A stretch of 64,000 nt of DNA from Aeromonas media (GCF_000819985.1 NZ_CDBZ01000068.1:36375-100374); one strand, 5' to 3'; shown: positions 37,447 through 47,188, counted from the stretch's first letter. Numbers and translations are program-made. The notes: generated by a model from the sequence alone, not told the origin.

Positions 37447-38205
37447 GTGGATTTAGGCAGTCTGATAGGCATAGTGCTGGGGTTCGGGGTCGTGGTGTAC
37501 GGCATGCTGCTGGGTGGCCCCATGAGCATGTATGTGGATATGCCTTCGGTCTATATCACCATATTGGGTTCTCTGTTCATCTGCATGATGAAGTTCAACC
37601 TCAGCCAGTTTCTGATGGCGTTCAAGGTGGCCGGCAAGGCGTTCATGTACAAGGGCGACAAGCTCGACGATCTGATTGCCAAGGCGGTCGAGCTGGCGGA
37701 CTCGGCCCGCAAGGGAGGCTTTCTGGCGCTTGAGGCGGCGGAGATCCCCAATCCCTTCATGAAGAAGGGCATCGACATGCTGGTGGACGGCCATGACGCC
37801 GATGTGGTGCGCGCCGTGATGGAGAAAGACATCGAACTGACCTCGGAGCGCCATGTCATCGCCATCAAGGTGTTTCGCTCCCTTGGCGATCTCGGCCCCG
37901 CGATGGGGATGATAGGTACGCTAGTGGGGCTGGTGGCCATGCTGGCGAACATGAGCGACCCCAAATCCATCGGCCCGGCTATGGCGGTGGCCTTGCTGAC
38001 CACGCTGTACGGGGCGATTGAAGCCAACATGATCGCCATCCCCATCGCCGACAAGCTGGAGCTGCGCAGCGGCGAGGAGCAGTTGAGCCGCACTCTGATC
38101 CTCGACGCCATCATGGGGATCCAGGACGGCCAGAACCCTCGCGTGATCCAGGCCATGCTGCAGAACTACCTGAATCAGTCCAAACGCAACAACGGGCTCG
38201 AATAG
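37447..38205 (+). CDS. pomA: Flagellar motor stator protein PomA (MotA family)
   Basis: Membrane stator subunit that, with PomB, conducts ions (Na+ in Vibrio-type motors) to drive the flagellum. The 252-residue protein from a GTG (CAGGAG upstream) has four membrane helices (residues about 5-25, 30-50, 150-172, 180-200) and the large cytoplasmic loop with charged residues that touch FliG. Signature segments are FRSLGDLGPAMGMIGTLVGLVAML and GPAMAVALLTTLYGAIEAN. The closest family I recall is Vibrio PomA and not enteric MotA. Confidence 0.94.
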   Translation: MDLGSLIGIVLGFGVVVYGMLLGGPMSMYVDMPSVYITILGSLFICMMKFNLSQFLMAFKVAGKAFMYKGDKLDDLIAKAVELADSARKGGFLALEAAEIPNPFMKKGIDMLVDGHDADVVRAVMEKDIELTSERHVIAIKVFRSLGDLGPAMGMIGTLVGLVAMLANMSDPKSIGPAMAVALLTTLYGAIEANMIAIPIADKLELRSGEEQLSRTLILDAIMGIQDGQNPRVIQAMLQNYLNQSKRNNGLE

Positions 38206-38213
38206 GAGGCCCC

Positions 38214-39107
38214 ATGGCAAAGTGCAAGTGTCCGCCGCCCGGCCTGCCCGGTTACATGGGTACCTTCGCCGATCTCATGTCCCTGTTGATGTGCTTCTTC
38301 GTGCTGCTGCTCTCCTTCGCCGAGATGGATGTGCAGAAGTTCAAGCAGATCGCCGGCTCCATGGAGAAGGCGTTCGGGGTGCAGAACATTCTGGAGGTGA
38401 AGGACATCCCCAAGGGTACCTCTGTCATCGCCCAGGAGTTTCGCCCCGGCCGGCCCGAACCGACGCCCATCGACACCATCATGCAGCAGACCATAGATAT
38501 GACCCAGACCGAGCTGGATTTTCAGCCCGGGGATGCGGATCAGGCGGGAGGCCATGACAAGACCGAGGGGCAGCAGAGCGGTGGCGACACCGCCCAGCAG
38601 GCCCAGAAGGCGCAGGAGCAGTCCAACGAACTGGCCAAGGCGCTGGCCGAGCAGATGCAGGCACAGATCCAGGACGGTGCCATCGAGATAGAGGCGCTGG
38701 GTCAGCAGATCATCATTCGCATCCGCGAGAAGGCGGCGTTCCCGGCGGGATCCGCCTTCCTGCAGCCCCAGTTCTGGCCGGTGATCCGTAAAGTCGCGAC
38801 CTTGCTCAAGGATGTGCCGGGGGAGATCACCGTCTCCGGTCATACCGATGACGTTGCCACCGAAGACGAGCTGTTCCAGTCCAACTGGGAGCTCTCATCC
38901 CAGCGTGCGGTGGCGGTGGCCCACCAGATGATCAAGGTGCCCGGCTTTGACGGCAGCCGTCTGGTGGTGCAGGGGATGGCGGATTCCCAGCCACTGGTGC
39001 CGAACAACAGCCCGGAGAACCGGCGCATGAACCGGCGGGTGGAAATCGCCATCATGCAGGGCAAACCGACGGTATCTGCCCCTATAGGGGTGGCGGATCC
39101 CAAGTAG
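38214..39107 (+). CDS. pomB: Flagellar motor stator protein PomB (MotB family)
   Basis: Partner of PomA, anchoring the stator to peptidoglycan. The 297-residue protein starts MAKCKCPPPGLPGYMGTFAD. The ion-binding aspartate is Asp20 in the single membrane helix (TFADLMSLLMCFFVLLLSF). A Gln/Glu-rich linker (about 100-145) leads to the C-terminal OmpA-like domain, with VSGHTDDVATEDELFQSNWELSSQRAVAVA and PENRRMNRRVEI binding peptidoglycan. It starts 8 bp after pomA. Confidence 0.94.
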   Translation: MAKCKCPPPGLPGYMGTFADLMSLLMCFFVLLLSFAEMDVQKFKQIAGSMEKAFGVQNILEVKDIPKGTSVIAQEFRPGRPEPTPIDTIMQQTIDMTQTELDFQPGDADQAGGHDKTEGQQSGGDTAQQAQKAQEQSNELAKALAEQMQAQIQDGAIEIEALGQQIIIRIREKAAFPAGSAFLQPQFWPVIRKVATLLKDVPGEITVSGHTDDVATEDELFQSNWELSSQRAVAVAHQMIKVPGFDGSRLVVQGMADSQPLVPNNSPENRRMNRRVEIAIMQGKPTVSAPIGVADPK

Positions 39108-39194
39108 CTTTCGCCAGGAAGCGCGATCCCGTTCGCAGGGGCTGACATGGATTTTGTGGCGGCTTCATATTAAGATGCCTCATCCGAACCGATA

Positions 39195-39229
39195 GCTGCG
39201 GCTCTCTTTGATTGCCGCAGCTTCTCTTT
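39195..39229 (+). ncRNA. GraL-like leader terminator of greA
   Basis: GCTGCGGC (39195-39202) pairs with GCCGCAGC (39214-39221) across an 11-base loop, followed by TTCTCTTTA. It sits in the greA leader, just downstream of an AT-rich -10-like TATTAA (near 39169). In E. coli incomplete termination in the greA leader makes the short GraL RNAs. This hairpin is in the equivalent place and may do the same. The RNA itself is inferred and its 5' end was not determined. Confidence 0.5.
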
Positions 39230-39252
39230 ATAAAGCAACCCAGGTTTCGACT

Positions 39253-39729
39253 ATGAATCATACTCCGATGACTGTTCGCGGCGCTGAAAAGCTGCGTCAA
39301 GAGCTCGACTATCTGAAGAGCGAGCTGCGTCCCCAGATTATCGAAGCGATTGCTGATGCCCGTGAACATGGTGATCTGAAAGAAAACGCCGAATACCATG
39401 CCGCTCGCGAGCAGCAAGGTTTCTGTGAAGGCCGCATTCAGGAGATTGAGAGCAAGCTCTCCAATGCTCAGGTGATCGATATCACCAAGATTGCCAACAA
39501 TGGCCGCGTCATCTTCGGTGCGACCGTGACCCTGCTGAAAAGCGAAACGGAAGAGGAAGTGGTGTACCGCATCGTGGGCGACGACGAGGCGGACATCAAG
39601 CAGAACATGATCTCCGTGAACTCGCCCATTGCCCGTGCCCTGATCGGCAAGGAAGTGGACGATGTGGCCATCGTCAAGACACCGGCTGGCGATGTTGAGT
39701 ACGAAATTTTGGAAGTCGCCTACCTCTGA
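39253..39729 (+). CDS. greA: Transcript cleavage factor GreA
   Basis: Rescues backtracked RNA polymerase by stimulating cleavage of the nascent 3' end. The 158-residue protein from the ATG at 39253 ([14 protein letters not shown]) matches the E. coli N-terminus MQAIPMTLRGAEKL. The coiled-coil tip with acidic residues ([23 protein letters not shown]) and the C-terminal globular domain ([30 protein letters not shown]) are nearly identical to E. coli. The upstream in-frame extension overlaps the leader hairpin and is rejected. Confidence 0.97.
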   Translation: MNHTPMTVRGAEKLRQELDYLKSELRPQIIEAIADAREHGDLKENAEYHAAREQQGFCEGRIQEIESKLSNAQVIDITKIANNGRVIFGATVTLLKSETEEEVVYRIVGDDEADIKQNMISVNSPIARALIGKEVDDVAIVKTPAGDVEYEILEVAYL

Positions 39730-39750
39730 CGATGAGGGGCGATGAAGAAA

Positions 39751-39771
39751 CAGGGGAGCCCGGCTCCCCTG
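39751..39771. terminator. Hairpin between convergent greA and the PilZ gene
   Basis: CAGGGGAG (39751-39758) with CTCCCCTG (39764-39771) and CCCGG in the loop, just after greA and before the stop of the convergent PilZ-like gene. The T-run is short (TTG), so strength is uncertain. Confidence 0.6.
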
Positions 39772-39777
39772 TTGCAT

Positions 39778-40371
39778 TTAGTCCCACTGATAGGCCTGGA
39801 CGAAGGCGTCCTGATGACGCTGGAAGAGCCAATCCCGCAGTTGCTCCTGGTCTCCCTTGTCCAGCTGGAATTTCAAGGCCCAGTCGTGGCGCTGCTGGTG
39901 GGAGTGGACGTGCCTTATCAGGGTGCCGCTCAGTGCCAGGGGAGGCAATCCTTCTATGCCGAGGGTACCGTGCAGCCGATCGCCCTTGGCCAGGGTCGGT
40001 GGCAAACCGGCCACGATGAGACCGCCGAGGGAGAGGCTATGCACCTCATACTCGGCATCGCCGGTGTGCAGGACGGCCTTCTCATCGAGTCGCCAGGCAC
40101 GCAGGTGAGGGGAGCCCAGCTCCGTGATGGTAGGGGCGGCGATGCGCAGTTCGGTGTGGCCTTCCGCCGCCAGGGTACAATGCAGCGGAAAACGCAGTTG
40201 ATGGCCGGCGATGCGGGCCTCGATCGTCAAGGGGCTGGCCCGTTGCAACAGGCTCTGTAGGGGAAGACTCAGGTTGCCTCGCAGGAACTGGCCGGCGGCC
40301 ATGTCCTCGGCGTCTCCCAAGTCCTGCAGCATGGCCAGCTCCTCGTCGGTGAGAATCTGATGCTTGTCCAT
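39778..40371 (-). CDS. PilZ-domain-like protein
   Basis: A protein of about 197 residues. The C-terminal 100 residues resemble a PilZ c-di-GMP receptor: a strand followed by VHSLSLGGLIVAG (D/N-x-S-x-x-G-type motif), then TLGIEGLPPLALSGTLIRHV and WALKFQLDKGDQEQLRDWLFQRHQ. The N-terminal arginine motif (RxxxR) is not convincing, so nucleotide binding is uncertain. The N-terminal part is a helical segment of unknown role. I prefer the ATG at 40371 (MDKHQILTDEEL); a TTG at 40386 extends it by five codons. Neither has a clear ribosome binding site. Confidence 0.7.
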   Translation of the reverse strand: MDKHQILTDEELAMLQDLGDAEDMAAGQFLRGNLSLPLQSLLQRASPLTIEARIAGHQLRFPLHCTLAAEGHTELRIAAPTITELGSPHLRAWRLDEKAVLHTGDAEYEVHSLSLGGLIVAGLPPTLAKGDRLHGTLGIEGLPPLALSGTLIRHVHSHQQRHDWALKFQLDKGDQEQLRDWLFQRHQDAFVQAYQWD

Positions 40372-40476
40372 AGTGGATGTCCGCAAGTATTCATCGCAGG
40401 TTAAGGGCCTGACGACTATTTTGGCAAGCGACTTGGGAAGAAGAGAAATGAAGGAAAGAGCGAACGCTCTTTCCTG

Positions 40477-40773
40477 TTACTTGCGGGGCAACTGGATCTT
40501 GGGTTCTGTGGCCTGACGATAGATGGTCAGTACATAGCCCATGCTCTGTACCTTGATGGCGCCGGTTTCACGAACGATGGCATCCATTACCAGCTGTTTC
40601 ATCTCACGATCTTCAGACGACACCTTAACCTTGATCAGCTCGTGGTGGTTCAGCGCCAGATCGATCTCGGCCAGCACACCTTCGGTCAGGCCGTGTTGTC
40701 CCAGCAGGACGACCGGCTTCAGGCTGTGGGCGAGGCCCTTGAGGTATTGTTTCTGTTTATTGTTGAGAATCAT
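40477..40773 (-). CDS. yhbY: Ribosome assembly RNA-binding protein YhbY (CRM domain)
   Basis: A 98-residue CRM-domain protein associated with the pre-50S ribosome. The sequence begins MILNNKQKQYLKGLAHSLKPVVLLGQHGLTEGVLAEID, including the GxxG-like loop (LGQHG). The LIKVKV segment follows near residue 48. It is divergent from rlmE with about 97 bp between, the same arrangement as in E. coli (greA-yhbY/rlmE). Confidence 0.96.
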   Translation of the reverse strand: MILNNKQKQYLKGLAHSLKPVVLLGQHGLTEGVLAEIDLALNHHELIKVKVSSEDREMKQLVMDAIVRETGAIKVQSMGYVLTIYRQATEPKIQLPRK

Positions 40774-40870
40774 GGCAATTTCTTCATAAGTCAGGGTTGA
40801 AAGGGGCGTATTCTACCCCCACTTAGCCCTTAATACTAATAACCCTTGTGGTTTTTTAAAGTCGACAATC

Positions 40871-41500
40871 ATGACCCAGAAAAAACATTCCCCCAGTTCA
40901 ACCCGCTGGTTAAAAGAACATTTTGACGATCATTACGTCAAAAAAGCCCAGAAGTTGGGACTGCGTTCCCGCGCCGTGTTCAAGATCGACGAGATCCAGG
41001 GCAAGGACAAACTGCTCAAGCCGGGCATGACGGTGGTGGATCTGGGAGCCGCCCCTGGTGGCTGGTCCCAGTTCGCTATCGATCAAGTGGGCGACAAGGG
41101 ACGGGTGATTGCTTGCGATATTCTGCCGATGGATTCCATTGCCGGTGTCGATTTCCTGCAAGGGGACTTTCGGGAGGAAACTGTGCTTGCCGCCTTGCTG
41201 GCCCGGGTTGGCCCGGACAAGGTTGATGTGGTCATGTCTGACATGGCGCCTAACATGAGCGGGACCCAGCAGGTGGATCAGGCTCGCTCCATGTATCTGA
41301 TCGAGCTGGCGCTGGACATGTGCAATCAGGTCCTGCGCAGTAATGGCAGTTTCGTGGTCAAGGTATTTCAGGGGGAGGGCTTCGACGCCTATCTCAATGA
41401 AATTCGTAGACTTTTCTCTGTCGTCAAGATTCGTAAACCAGACTCCTCCCGTGCCCGTTCACGAGAAGTCTACATTGTGGCTACCGGTTTTAAACTGTAG
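40871..41500 (+). CDS. rlmE: 23S rRNA 2'-O-ribose U2552 methyltransferase
   Basis: Heat-shock-linked methyltransferase (RrmJ/FtsJ) acting on the A-loop of 23S rRNA in the 50S subunit. The 209-residue protein has the SAM-binding motif [15 protein letters not shown] near residue 57. The catalytic K-D-K tetrad elements appear in [10 protein letters not shown] (Lys), [15 protein letters not shown] (Asp) and [14 protein letters not shown] (Lys). It precedes ftsH by 45 bp. Confidence 0.97.
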   Translation: MTQKKHSPSSTRWLKEHFDDHYVKKAQKLGLRSRAVFKIDEIQGKDKLLKPGMTVVDLGAAPGGWSQFAIDQVGDKGRVIACDILPMDSIAGVDFLQGDFREETVLAALLARVGPDKVDVVMSDMAPNMSGTQQVDQARSMYLIELALDMCNQVLRSNGSFVVKVFQGEGFDAYLNEIRRLFSVVKIRKPDSSRARSREVYIVATGFKL

Positions 41501-41545
41501 TACCCTAACCCTCATCGTTAACTGTCAGTCTGCGAGGTCATTGAT

Positions 41546-43498
41546 TTGAGTGACATGGCGAAAAACCTAATCCTGTGGCTGGTCATCGCCGTCGTGCTGA
41601 TGTCGGTGTTCAATAGCTTCAGCCCCAGCGATACCACCAGTCGCCAGCTGGACTATTCCAGCTTCGTGAAAGAAGTGACCCAAGAGCAGATCCGTGAAGT
41701 GCGGATGGATGGCAAGGTCATTAATGGCGTCAAACGCACCGGTGAACGTTTCACCACCATCATCCCTGCGCCGGATCCCCAACTGCTTAACGACATGCTC
41801 AACCATAACGTGAAGGTGATGGGTGAGAAGCCGGAAGAGCCGTCTCTGATCACGTCAATCTTTATCTCCTGGTTCCCGATGCTGTTGCTGATCGGTGTCT
41901 GGGTCTTCTTCATGCGTCAGATGCAGGGCGGCGGTGGCAAGGGTGCCATGTCGTTCGGCAAGAGCAAGGCTCGCCTGATGAGTGAAGATCAGATCAAGAC
42001 CACCTTCGTCGACGTGGCGGGTTGTGACGAGGCAAAGGAAGAGGTCAAAGAGCTGGTCGACTATCTGCGCGATCCGACCAAGTTCCAGAAACTGGGCGGC
42101 AAGATCCCCACCGGCGTGTTGCTGGTAGGCCCGCCTGGTACCGGTAAGACCCTGCTGGCCAAGGCCATCGCGGGTGAGGCCAAGGTGCCCTTCTTCACCA
42201 TCTCCGGTTCCGATTTCGTCGAGATGTTCGTGGGTGTCGGCGCCTCCCGGGTGCGCGACATGTTCGAGCAGGCCAAGAAATCCTCCCCCTGCATCATCTT
42301 CATCGATGAAATCGATGCGGTCGGTCGCCAGCGTGGCGCCGGTCTGGGTGGTGGCCACGATGAGCGTGAGCAGACCCTGAACCAGATGCTGGTCGAGATG
42401 GATGGTTTCGAAGGCAATGAAGGCGTCATCGTCATCGCCGCGACCAACCGTCCAGACGTGCTGGACCCCGCTCTGCTGCGCCCGGGTCGTTTCGACCGTC
42501 AGGTCGTGGTCGGTCTGCCGGATGTCCGCGGCCGTGAGCAGATCCTGAAGGTGCACATGCGCAAGGTGCCGTTGGCGGATGACGTCAATCCGGCGCTGAT
42601 TGCCCGCGGTACACCCGGTTTCTCTGGTGCCGATCTCGCCAACCTGGTCAACGAGGCTGCCCTGTTCTCCGCCCGTGAGAGCCGCCGCGTGGTCTCCATG
42701 CTGGAATTCGAGAAGGCCAAGGACAAGATCATGATGGGCGCGGAACGCCGCTCCATGGTGATGAAAGAGTCCGAGAAGGAGATGACGGCTTATCATGAAG
42801 CCGGTCACGCCATCATTGGTCGTGTCGTGCCGGATCATGATCCCGTCTACAAGGTCTCCATCATCCCGCGCGGTCGTGCGCTGGGTGTGACCATGTATCT
42901 GCCGGAGCAGGATCGCTGGAGCCACTCCAAGCAGCATCTGGAGTCGATGATCTCCAGCCTGTACGGCGGTCGTCTGGCGGAAGAGCTGATCTACGGTACC
43001 GAGAAGGTATCGACCGGTGCCTCCAATGACATCGAGCGTGCTACCGACATCGCGCGCAAGATGGTCACTCAGTGGGGGATGTCCGAGCGCCTCGGCCCCA
43101 TGCTCTATGCAGAAGAAGATGGTGAAGTGTTCCTCGGTCGCAGCATGGCCAAGGCCAAGCACATGTCCGACGACACCGCGCGTGTCATCGATGCCGAGGT
43201 CAAGCAGGTCATCGATCGCAACTATGCTCGTGCCAAGCAGATCCTGCAGGACAACATGGATGTACTGCACACCATGAAGGATGCCTTGATGAAGTACGAG
43301 ACCATAGATGCTAAGCAGATCGACGATCTGATGGCACGTCGTGAGGTTCGTGCTCCCAGCAACTGGCATGATGAGCACGGTGATACCCCGCAAGGTGGCG
43401 CCAGTGTGAGCCGCGAGCCCGAGGTCAAGGCGCCGTCCGATGACAGCAGTGCACCGCTGAATGACATCGACAAGGCGAACGATGTCCCGGCCAAATAA
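41546..43498 (+). CDS. ftsH: ATP-dependent zinc metalloprotease FtsH
   Basis: Membrane-bound AAA+ protease that degrades LpxC, heat-shock sigma factor and damaged membrane proteins. It has about 650 residues: two N-terminal membrane helices ([18 protein letters not shown] and [18 protein letters not shown]), Walker A GPPGTGKT near 200, Walker [11 protein letters not shown], the second region of homology [10 protein letters not shown], and zinc motif HEAGH near 420. The TTG at 41546 (MSDMAKN) has GAGG eight bases upstream. The ATG at 41555 (MAKNLILW) matches the usual annotated start of E. coli FtsH. Confidence 0.97.
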   Translation: MSDMAKNLILWLVIAVVLMSVFNSFSPSDTTSRQLDYSSFVKEVTQEQIREVRMDGKVINGVKRTGERFTTIIPAPDPQLLNDMLNHNVKVMGEKPEEPSLITSIFISWFPMLLLIGVWVFFMRQMQGGGGKGAMSFGKSKARLMSEDQIKTTFVDVAGCDEAKEEVKELVDYLRDPTKFQKLGGKIPTGVLLVGPPGTGKTLLAKAIAGEAKVPFFTISGSDFVEMFVGVGASRVRDMFEQAKKSSPCIIFIDEIDAVGRQRGAGLGGGHDEREQTLNQMLVEMDGFEGNEGVIVIAATNRPDVLDPALLRPGRFDRQVVVGLPDVRGREQILKVHMRKVPLADDVNPALIARGTPGFSGADLANLVNEAALFSARESRRVVSMLEFEKAKDKIMMGAERRSMVMKESEKEMTAYHEAGHAIIGRVVPDHDPVYKVSIIPRGRALGVTMYLPEQDRWSHSKQHLESMISSLYGGRLAEELIYGTEKVSTGASNDIERATDIARKMVTQWGMSERLGPMLYAEEDGEVFLGRSMAKAKHMSDDTARVIDAEVKQVIDRNYARAKQILQDNMDVLHTMKDALMKYETIDAKQIDDLMARREVRAPSNWHDEHGDTPQGGASVSREPEVKAPSDDSSAPLNDIDKANDVPAK

Positions 43499-43512
43499 GC
43501 TTTCATGATCCA

Positions 43513-43541
43513 AACCCCGGGCTTGCCCGGGGTTTTTCTTT
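43513..43541 (+). terminator. Intrinsic terminator of ftsH
   Basis: AACCCCGGG (43513-43521), loop CTTG, CCCGGGGTT (43526-43534), then TTTCTTT. It separates ftsH from folP-glmM. Confidence 0.88.
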
Positions 43542-43582
43542 ATGCGGATACCCAGATTTTCTTGTAACAGGTAGATGTAAAG

Positions 43583-44428
43583 ATGCAACTAATCAGCAAG
43601 GGGCGCAGCCTCTCCCTGGAGCGTCCCCACGTCATGGGGATCCTCAACGTGACTCCGGACTCCTTCTCCGATGGCGGCCGCTTCAAACCACTTGAACTGG
43701 CGCTGGCTCATGCTCGTCAGATGGTGGAGGAGGGAGCCACCCTCATCGACATCGGTGGCGAGTCGACCCGCCCGGGCGCACCCGACGTGAGCGAGCAGGA
43801 GGAGCTGGACAGGGTTATCCCTGTGGTCGAGCGGATGGTGCAGGAACTCGATGTGATGATCTCCCTCGATACCTCCAAGGCTGCCGTGATGAGGGCGGGC
43901 TGCTCGGCAGGCGCTCACCTCATCAATGACGTGCGGTCCCTGCTCGAGCCCGGTGCCCTGGCTGCAGCGGCAGGGGCTGACGTGCCCGTGTGTCTGATGC
44001 ACATGCAAGGCCAGCCGAGAACCATGCAGGCCGAACCTCATTACGACGACTTGCTGGGGGAAGTGAGGGCCTTCTTCGACGAACGGATAGTCGCTTGCCT
44101 GGATGCAGGGATCCCGCGTCGGCACCTGCTGCTGGATCCGGGTTATGGTTTTGGCAAGACGGTGGCACACAACTATCAGTTGCTGGCCGAACAGCAGAAG
44201 TTGTTGGATTACGGTCTGCCGCTCTTGGTGGGGATGTCGCGAAAGTCTATGATAGGCAATCTGCTTGGCCGCCCCGTTGATGAGCGGCTGGCCGGCAGCC
44301 TGGCCTGCGCTCTGATCGGGTTGCAACATGGCGCCAGGATCATCCGGGTGCACGACGTGCGAGCCACCATGGATGCTCTGCGCGTTGGCTGGATGGTAAT
44401 GACGGGACAAGATTTCATATCCAAATAA
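43583..44428 (+). CDS. folP: Dihydropteroate synthase
   Basis: Joins dihydropterin pyrophosphate and p-aminobenzoate in folate synthesis, and is the target of sulfonamides. The 281-residue TIM-barrel protein has the pterin-binding signatures [16 protein letters not shown] near residue 15 and [16 protein letters not shown] near 52. [16 protein letters not shown] lies near 177 and [17 protein letters not shown] near 213. It is followed by glmM 17 bp downstream, the same order as E. coli. Confidence 0.97.
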   Translation: MQLISKGRSLSLERPHVMGILNVTPDSFSDGGRFKPLELALAHARQMVEEGATLIDIGGESTRPGAPDVSEQEELDRVIPVVERMVQELDVMISLDTSKAAVMRAGCSAGAHLINDVRSLLEPGALAAAAGADVPVCLMHMQGQPRTMQAEPHYDDLLGEVRAFFDERIVACLDAGIPRRHLLLDPGYGFGKTVAHNYQLLAEQQKLLDYGLPLLVGMSRKSMIGNLLGRPVDERLAGSLACALIGLQHGARIIRVHDVRATMDALRVGWMVMTGQDFISK

Positions 44429-44445
44429 AAAAACGAGAACAGACA

Positions 44446-45780
44446 ATGACCAGAAAGTATTTTGGCACCGATGGTGTCCGCGGCAAGGTTGGCGAATTTC
44501 CGATCACCCCGGATTTCGTGATGAAGCTGGGTTGGGCCGCCGGCAAGGTGCTCTCCAAGAAGGGCACCAAGAAGGTGCTGATCGGCAAAGATACTCGCAT
44601 CTCTGGCTATATGCTTGAATCCGCCCTGGAAGCGGGCCTCTCCGCAGCGGGCCTCAAGGCCATACTGATGGGTCCCATGCCGACGCCGGCGGTGGCCTAC
44701 CTGACTCGCACCTTCCGTGCCGAGGCTGGCATCGTCATCAGCGCCTCCCACAACCCTTATTACGACAACGGCATCAAGTTCTTCTCCGCCGATGGCACCA
44801 AGCTGCCCGATGAAGTGGAGCTGGCCATCGAGGCCGAGCTGGATAACGAGCTCAAGTGCGTGGAGTCCGCCGAACTTGGCAAGGCGCAGCGCATCGACGA
44901 TGCCGCCGGCCGTTACATCGAGTTCTGCAAGAGCACCTTCCCCACCCATCTGAGCCTGGAAGGAGTGAAGATGGTGGTGGATTGTGGCCATGGAGCCACC
45001 TATCACATTGCCCCCTCGGTGTTCCGCGAGCTGGGCGCCGAGGTGATTGCCATAGGTTGCAGCCCGGATGGCCTCAACATCAACGATGGGGTGGGCTCCA
45101 CCGCACCGGAGGCGCTGGCCGCCAAGGTGCTGGAGTGCAAGGCCGATCTCGGTGTTGCCTTCGACGGTGACGGCGATCGCCTGGTGATGGTAGACAGCAC
45201 TGGCTACATCATCGACGGCGACGAGATCCTCTACATCATCGCCCGCGATGCTCTGCGCAACGGCCGCCTCAAGGGCGGTGTGGTAGGTACTCTAATGGCC
45301 AACATGGGTCTGGAGCTGGCGCTGCAGACGCTCGGTATTCCATTTGCCCGTGCCAAGGTGGGTGACCGCTACGTGCTCGAGATGATGAACGAGAAGGGCT
45401 GGCGCATCGGTGGCGAGAACTCCGGTCACATCATCTGCCTGGACCAGACCACCACAGGGGATGGCATAGTCGCCGCCCTGCAGGTGCTGACGGCGGTGTG
45501 CTCTGCGGAGATGCCGCTGGCCAAGCTGCGCTCCGGCATGAGCAAGTTCCCCCAGGTACTGGTGAACGTGCGTTTTGCCGAGGGCAAGGATCCGCTGGCG
45601 GCCGAAGCCGTGCAGCAGGAAGTGGCCAAGGTGGAACAGGAACTGGGCGGCCGTGGCCGTGTCCTGCTGCGCAAATCCGGCACCGAGCCCTTGATCCGGG
45701 TCATGGTGGAAGGGGAGCATGAGCAACAGGTGCGTGACATGGCACAACGCATCGCCCAACAGGTCGAATCGGCGTTTTAA
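44446..45780 (+). CDS. glmM: Phosphoglucosamine mutase
   Basis: Interconverts glucosamine-6-phosphate and glucosamine-1-phosphate for peptidoglycan and LPS precursors. The 444-residue alpha-D-phosphohexomutase has the N-terminal [10 protein letters not shown]. The catalytic serine loop is [19 protein letters not shown] near residue 100, the magnesium loop [13 protein letters not shown] near 240, the sugar-binding GGENSGH near 322, and the phosphate-binding [17 protein letters not shown] near 407. Confidence 0.98.
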   Translation: MTRKYFGTDGVRGKVGEFPITPDFVMKLGWAAGKVLSKKGTKKVLIGKDTRISGYMLESALEAGLSAAGLKAILMGPMPTPAVAYLTRTFRAEAGIVISASHNPYYDNGIKFFSADGTKLPDEVELAIEAELDNELKCVESAELGKAQRIDDAAGRYIEFCKSTFPTHLSLEGVKMVVDCGHGATYHIAPSVFRELGAEVIAIGCSPDGLNINDGVGSTAPEALAAKVLECKADLGVAFDGDGDRLVMVDSTGYIIDGDEILYIIARDALRNGRLKGGVVGTLMANMGLELALQTLGIPFARAKVGDRYVLEMMNEKGWRIGGENSGHIICLDQTTTGDGIVAALQVLTAVCSAEMPLAKLRSGMSKFPQVLVNVRFAEGKDPLAAEAVQQEVAKVEQELGGRGRVLLRKSGTEPLIRVMVEGEHEQQVRDMAQRIAQQVESAF

Positions 45781-45784
45781 TGAG

Positions 45785-45816
45785 CAACCAGGGCGATGTT
45801 TTAATCGCTCTGGTTG
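45785..45816 (+). terminator. Hairpin after glmM
   Basis: CAACCAGGGCGAT (45785-45797) pairs with ATCGCTCTGGTTG (45804-45816), one G-T wobble, loop of six. It is followed by TATCTTGTTC, a weak T-run. It probably ends the folP-glmM transcript before the tpiA promoter. Confidence 0.65.
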
Positions 45817-45854
45817 TATCTTGTTCAAACGATTCGAAAATTTGAAAATAGCAC

Positions 45855-45883
45855 TTGTCAGCTGATCATCCTCTGGATATTAT
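45855..45883 (+). promoter_or_regulatory. Sigma-70 promoter for tpiA-secG
   Basis: TTGTCA (45855-45860), 17-bp spacer, TATTAT (45878-45883). Both hexamers match five of six consensus bases at ideal spacing, about 29 bp before the tpiA ATG. Confidence 0.75.
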
Positions 45884-45911
45884 CAGCCCCGCTTTCGCAA
45901 GGGAGTTGCCG

Positions 45912-46676
45912 ATGGGACATCGCAAGCCGTTTGTAGCCGCCAACTGGAAGTTACACGGTAGTAGGTCGCAGTTAGAGCAGTTTACGAGTCAATGCCTGAA
46001 GGGTGTTGGTGATGATGTAGATGTTGTTCTCTGTCCTTCCCATGTGCATCTCGACTTTACCGCACGACTGCTCGATGAGCAGAAGGTGATAAGGTTGGGG
46101 GCTCAGAATGTGAGCCAGCACAGACAGGGCGCTTATACGGGTGAAGTCTCGTGTGAGATGCTGGTCGAGGCAGGGTGCCGATACGTACTGGTCGGTCACT
46201 CCGAGCGCAGGCGTCTCTTTGGTGAGACCAGCTTTATCGTCGCAGAGAAGTTTGCGGCAGTCAGAGCGGCAGGTTTGATTCCCATCCTTTGTCTGGGGGA
46301 GTCAGGTGCGGCGAGGCAGGCGAGAAGAACCTTTGAAGTGATCGCCGAAGAGCTGGATATCGTCATAGAGAAAAATGGCGCGATGGCTTTCGATAATGCT
46401 ATCATCGCCTACGAGCCGATTTGGGCTGTAGGTACAGGTAAATGCGCCACACCCGAGCAGGCACAAGAGGTTCATTCCTTTATACGTGGTCGCTTGGCGG
46501 AGGATACTCCGGTAATAGGTGAGAAAGTCAGAATCATCTATGGTGGGAGCGTGACGCCGACCAACGCGAGAGATTTGTTTGCCCAGCCCGACATTGATGG
46601 CGGACTGATAGGTGGAGCAAGCCTCGACAGCGATGCGTTTTTAGGAATTGTTGAAGCGGCAAAGGGTGCAAGTTAA
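45912..46676 (+). CDS. tpiA: Triosephosphate isomerase
   Basis: Interconverts dihydroxyacetone phosphate and glyceraldehyde-3-phosphate. The 254-residue protein from the ATG at 45912 (GGGAG upstream) has AANWK near residue 9 with the catalytic Lys, VLVGHSERR near 94 with the electrophilic His, the catalytic Glu in IIAYEPIWAVGTG near 168, and the phosphate-binding IIYGGSVTPTNA. The helix after AANWK (LHGSR instead of MNGS/T) is atypical. Codon use is AT-richer, with several AGG/AGA codons, unlike its neighbours. E. coli has no tpiA here; a glmM-tpiA-secG order occurs in Shewanella-type genomes. It abuts secG. Confidence 0.93.
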   Translation: MGHRKPFVAANWKLHGSRSQLEQFTSQCLKGVGDDVDVVLCPSHVHLDFTARLLDEQKVIRLGAQNVSQHRQGAYTGEVSCEMLVEAGCRYVLVGHSERRRLFGETSFIVAEKFAAVRAAGLIPILCLGESGAARQARRTFEVIAEELDIVIEKNGAMAFDNAIIAYEPIWAVGTGKCATPEQAQEVHSFIRGRLAEDTPVIGEKVRIIYGGSVTPTNARDLFAQPDIDGGLIGGASLDSDAFLGIVEAAKGAS

Positions 46677-47003
46677 ATGTACGAGATTCTTTTAGTCGTT
46701 TATCTGCTGGTGTCACTGGCTCTGATCGGTCTGGTGATGATTCAGCAAGGTAAAGGGGCTGATATGGGCGCCTCCTTCGGCGCAGGGGCATCGAATACTG
46801 TATTCGGCTCCGGTGGTTCAGGCAGTTTCCTGACCCGCACAACTGCAATTTTGGCCACTCTGTTCTTTTTGATCAGCCTGGTGCTCGGCTCAATGTCAAG
46901 CAACAAGGTAAAACAGGGTAGCGAATGGGAAAATCTGCAACAGACTCAGCAAGTTGAGCAGACCAAAGCGCCAGTTAAGAAAGACGCTGACGTTCCCGAG
47001 TAA
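46677..47003 (+). CDS. secG: Preprotein translocase subunit SecG
   Basis: Small membrane subunit of the SecYEG channel. The 108-residue protein has two helices (ILLVVYLLVSLALIGLVMIQ and TTAILATLFFLISLVLGSM) around the conserved GADMGASFGAGASNTVFGSGG loop. A hydrophilic tail with PVKKDADVPE follows. The ATG immediately follows the tpiA stop codon, so translation is coupled. Confidence 0.95.
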   Translation: MYEILLVVYLLVSLALIGLVMIQQGKGADMGASFGAGASNTVFGSGGSGSFLTRTTAILATLFFLISLVLGSMSSNKVKQGSEWENLQQTQQVEQTKAPVKKDADVPE

Positions 47004-47012
47004 AGAGTTTTT

Positions 47013-47097
47013 GCCGTGGTGGTGGAATTGGTAGACACGCTATCTTGAGGGGGTAGTGCTCTAGGGTGTGCGGGTTCGAGTCCCGCCCACGGCACCA
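47013..47097 (+). tRNA. leuU: tRNA-Leu (anticodon GAG)
   Basis: An 85-base cloverleaf with acceptor stem GCCGTGG/CCACGGC, encoded CCA end, and anticodon loop CTTGAGG giving GAG. It has a long variable arm typical of class II tRNAs and T-arm GGGTTCGAGTCCC. It lies 9 bp after secG, the same position as leuU in E. coli. Confidence 0.97.
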
Positions 47098-47143
47098 ATT
47101 AAGCAGTGAACCCGGGTAACCGGGAAGTTATAGCCAGTCAGTC

Positions 47144-47172
47144 TTGTGTGATGAGAATGAAGTGGCTATAAT
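47144..47172 (+). promoter_or_regulatory. Strong sigma-70 promoter of metY with GC-rich discriminator
   Basis: TTGTGT (47144-47149), exact 17-bp spacer, consensus TATAAT (47167-47172), then CTCGCACG before the expected start point. A GC-rich discriminator is typical of stringently controlled stable-RNA promoters. Confidence 0.85.
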
Positions 47173-47188
47173 CTCGCACGATTTCGGA

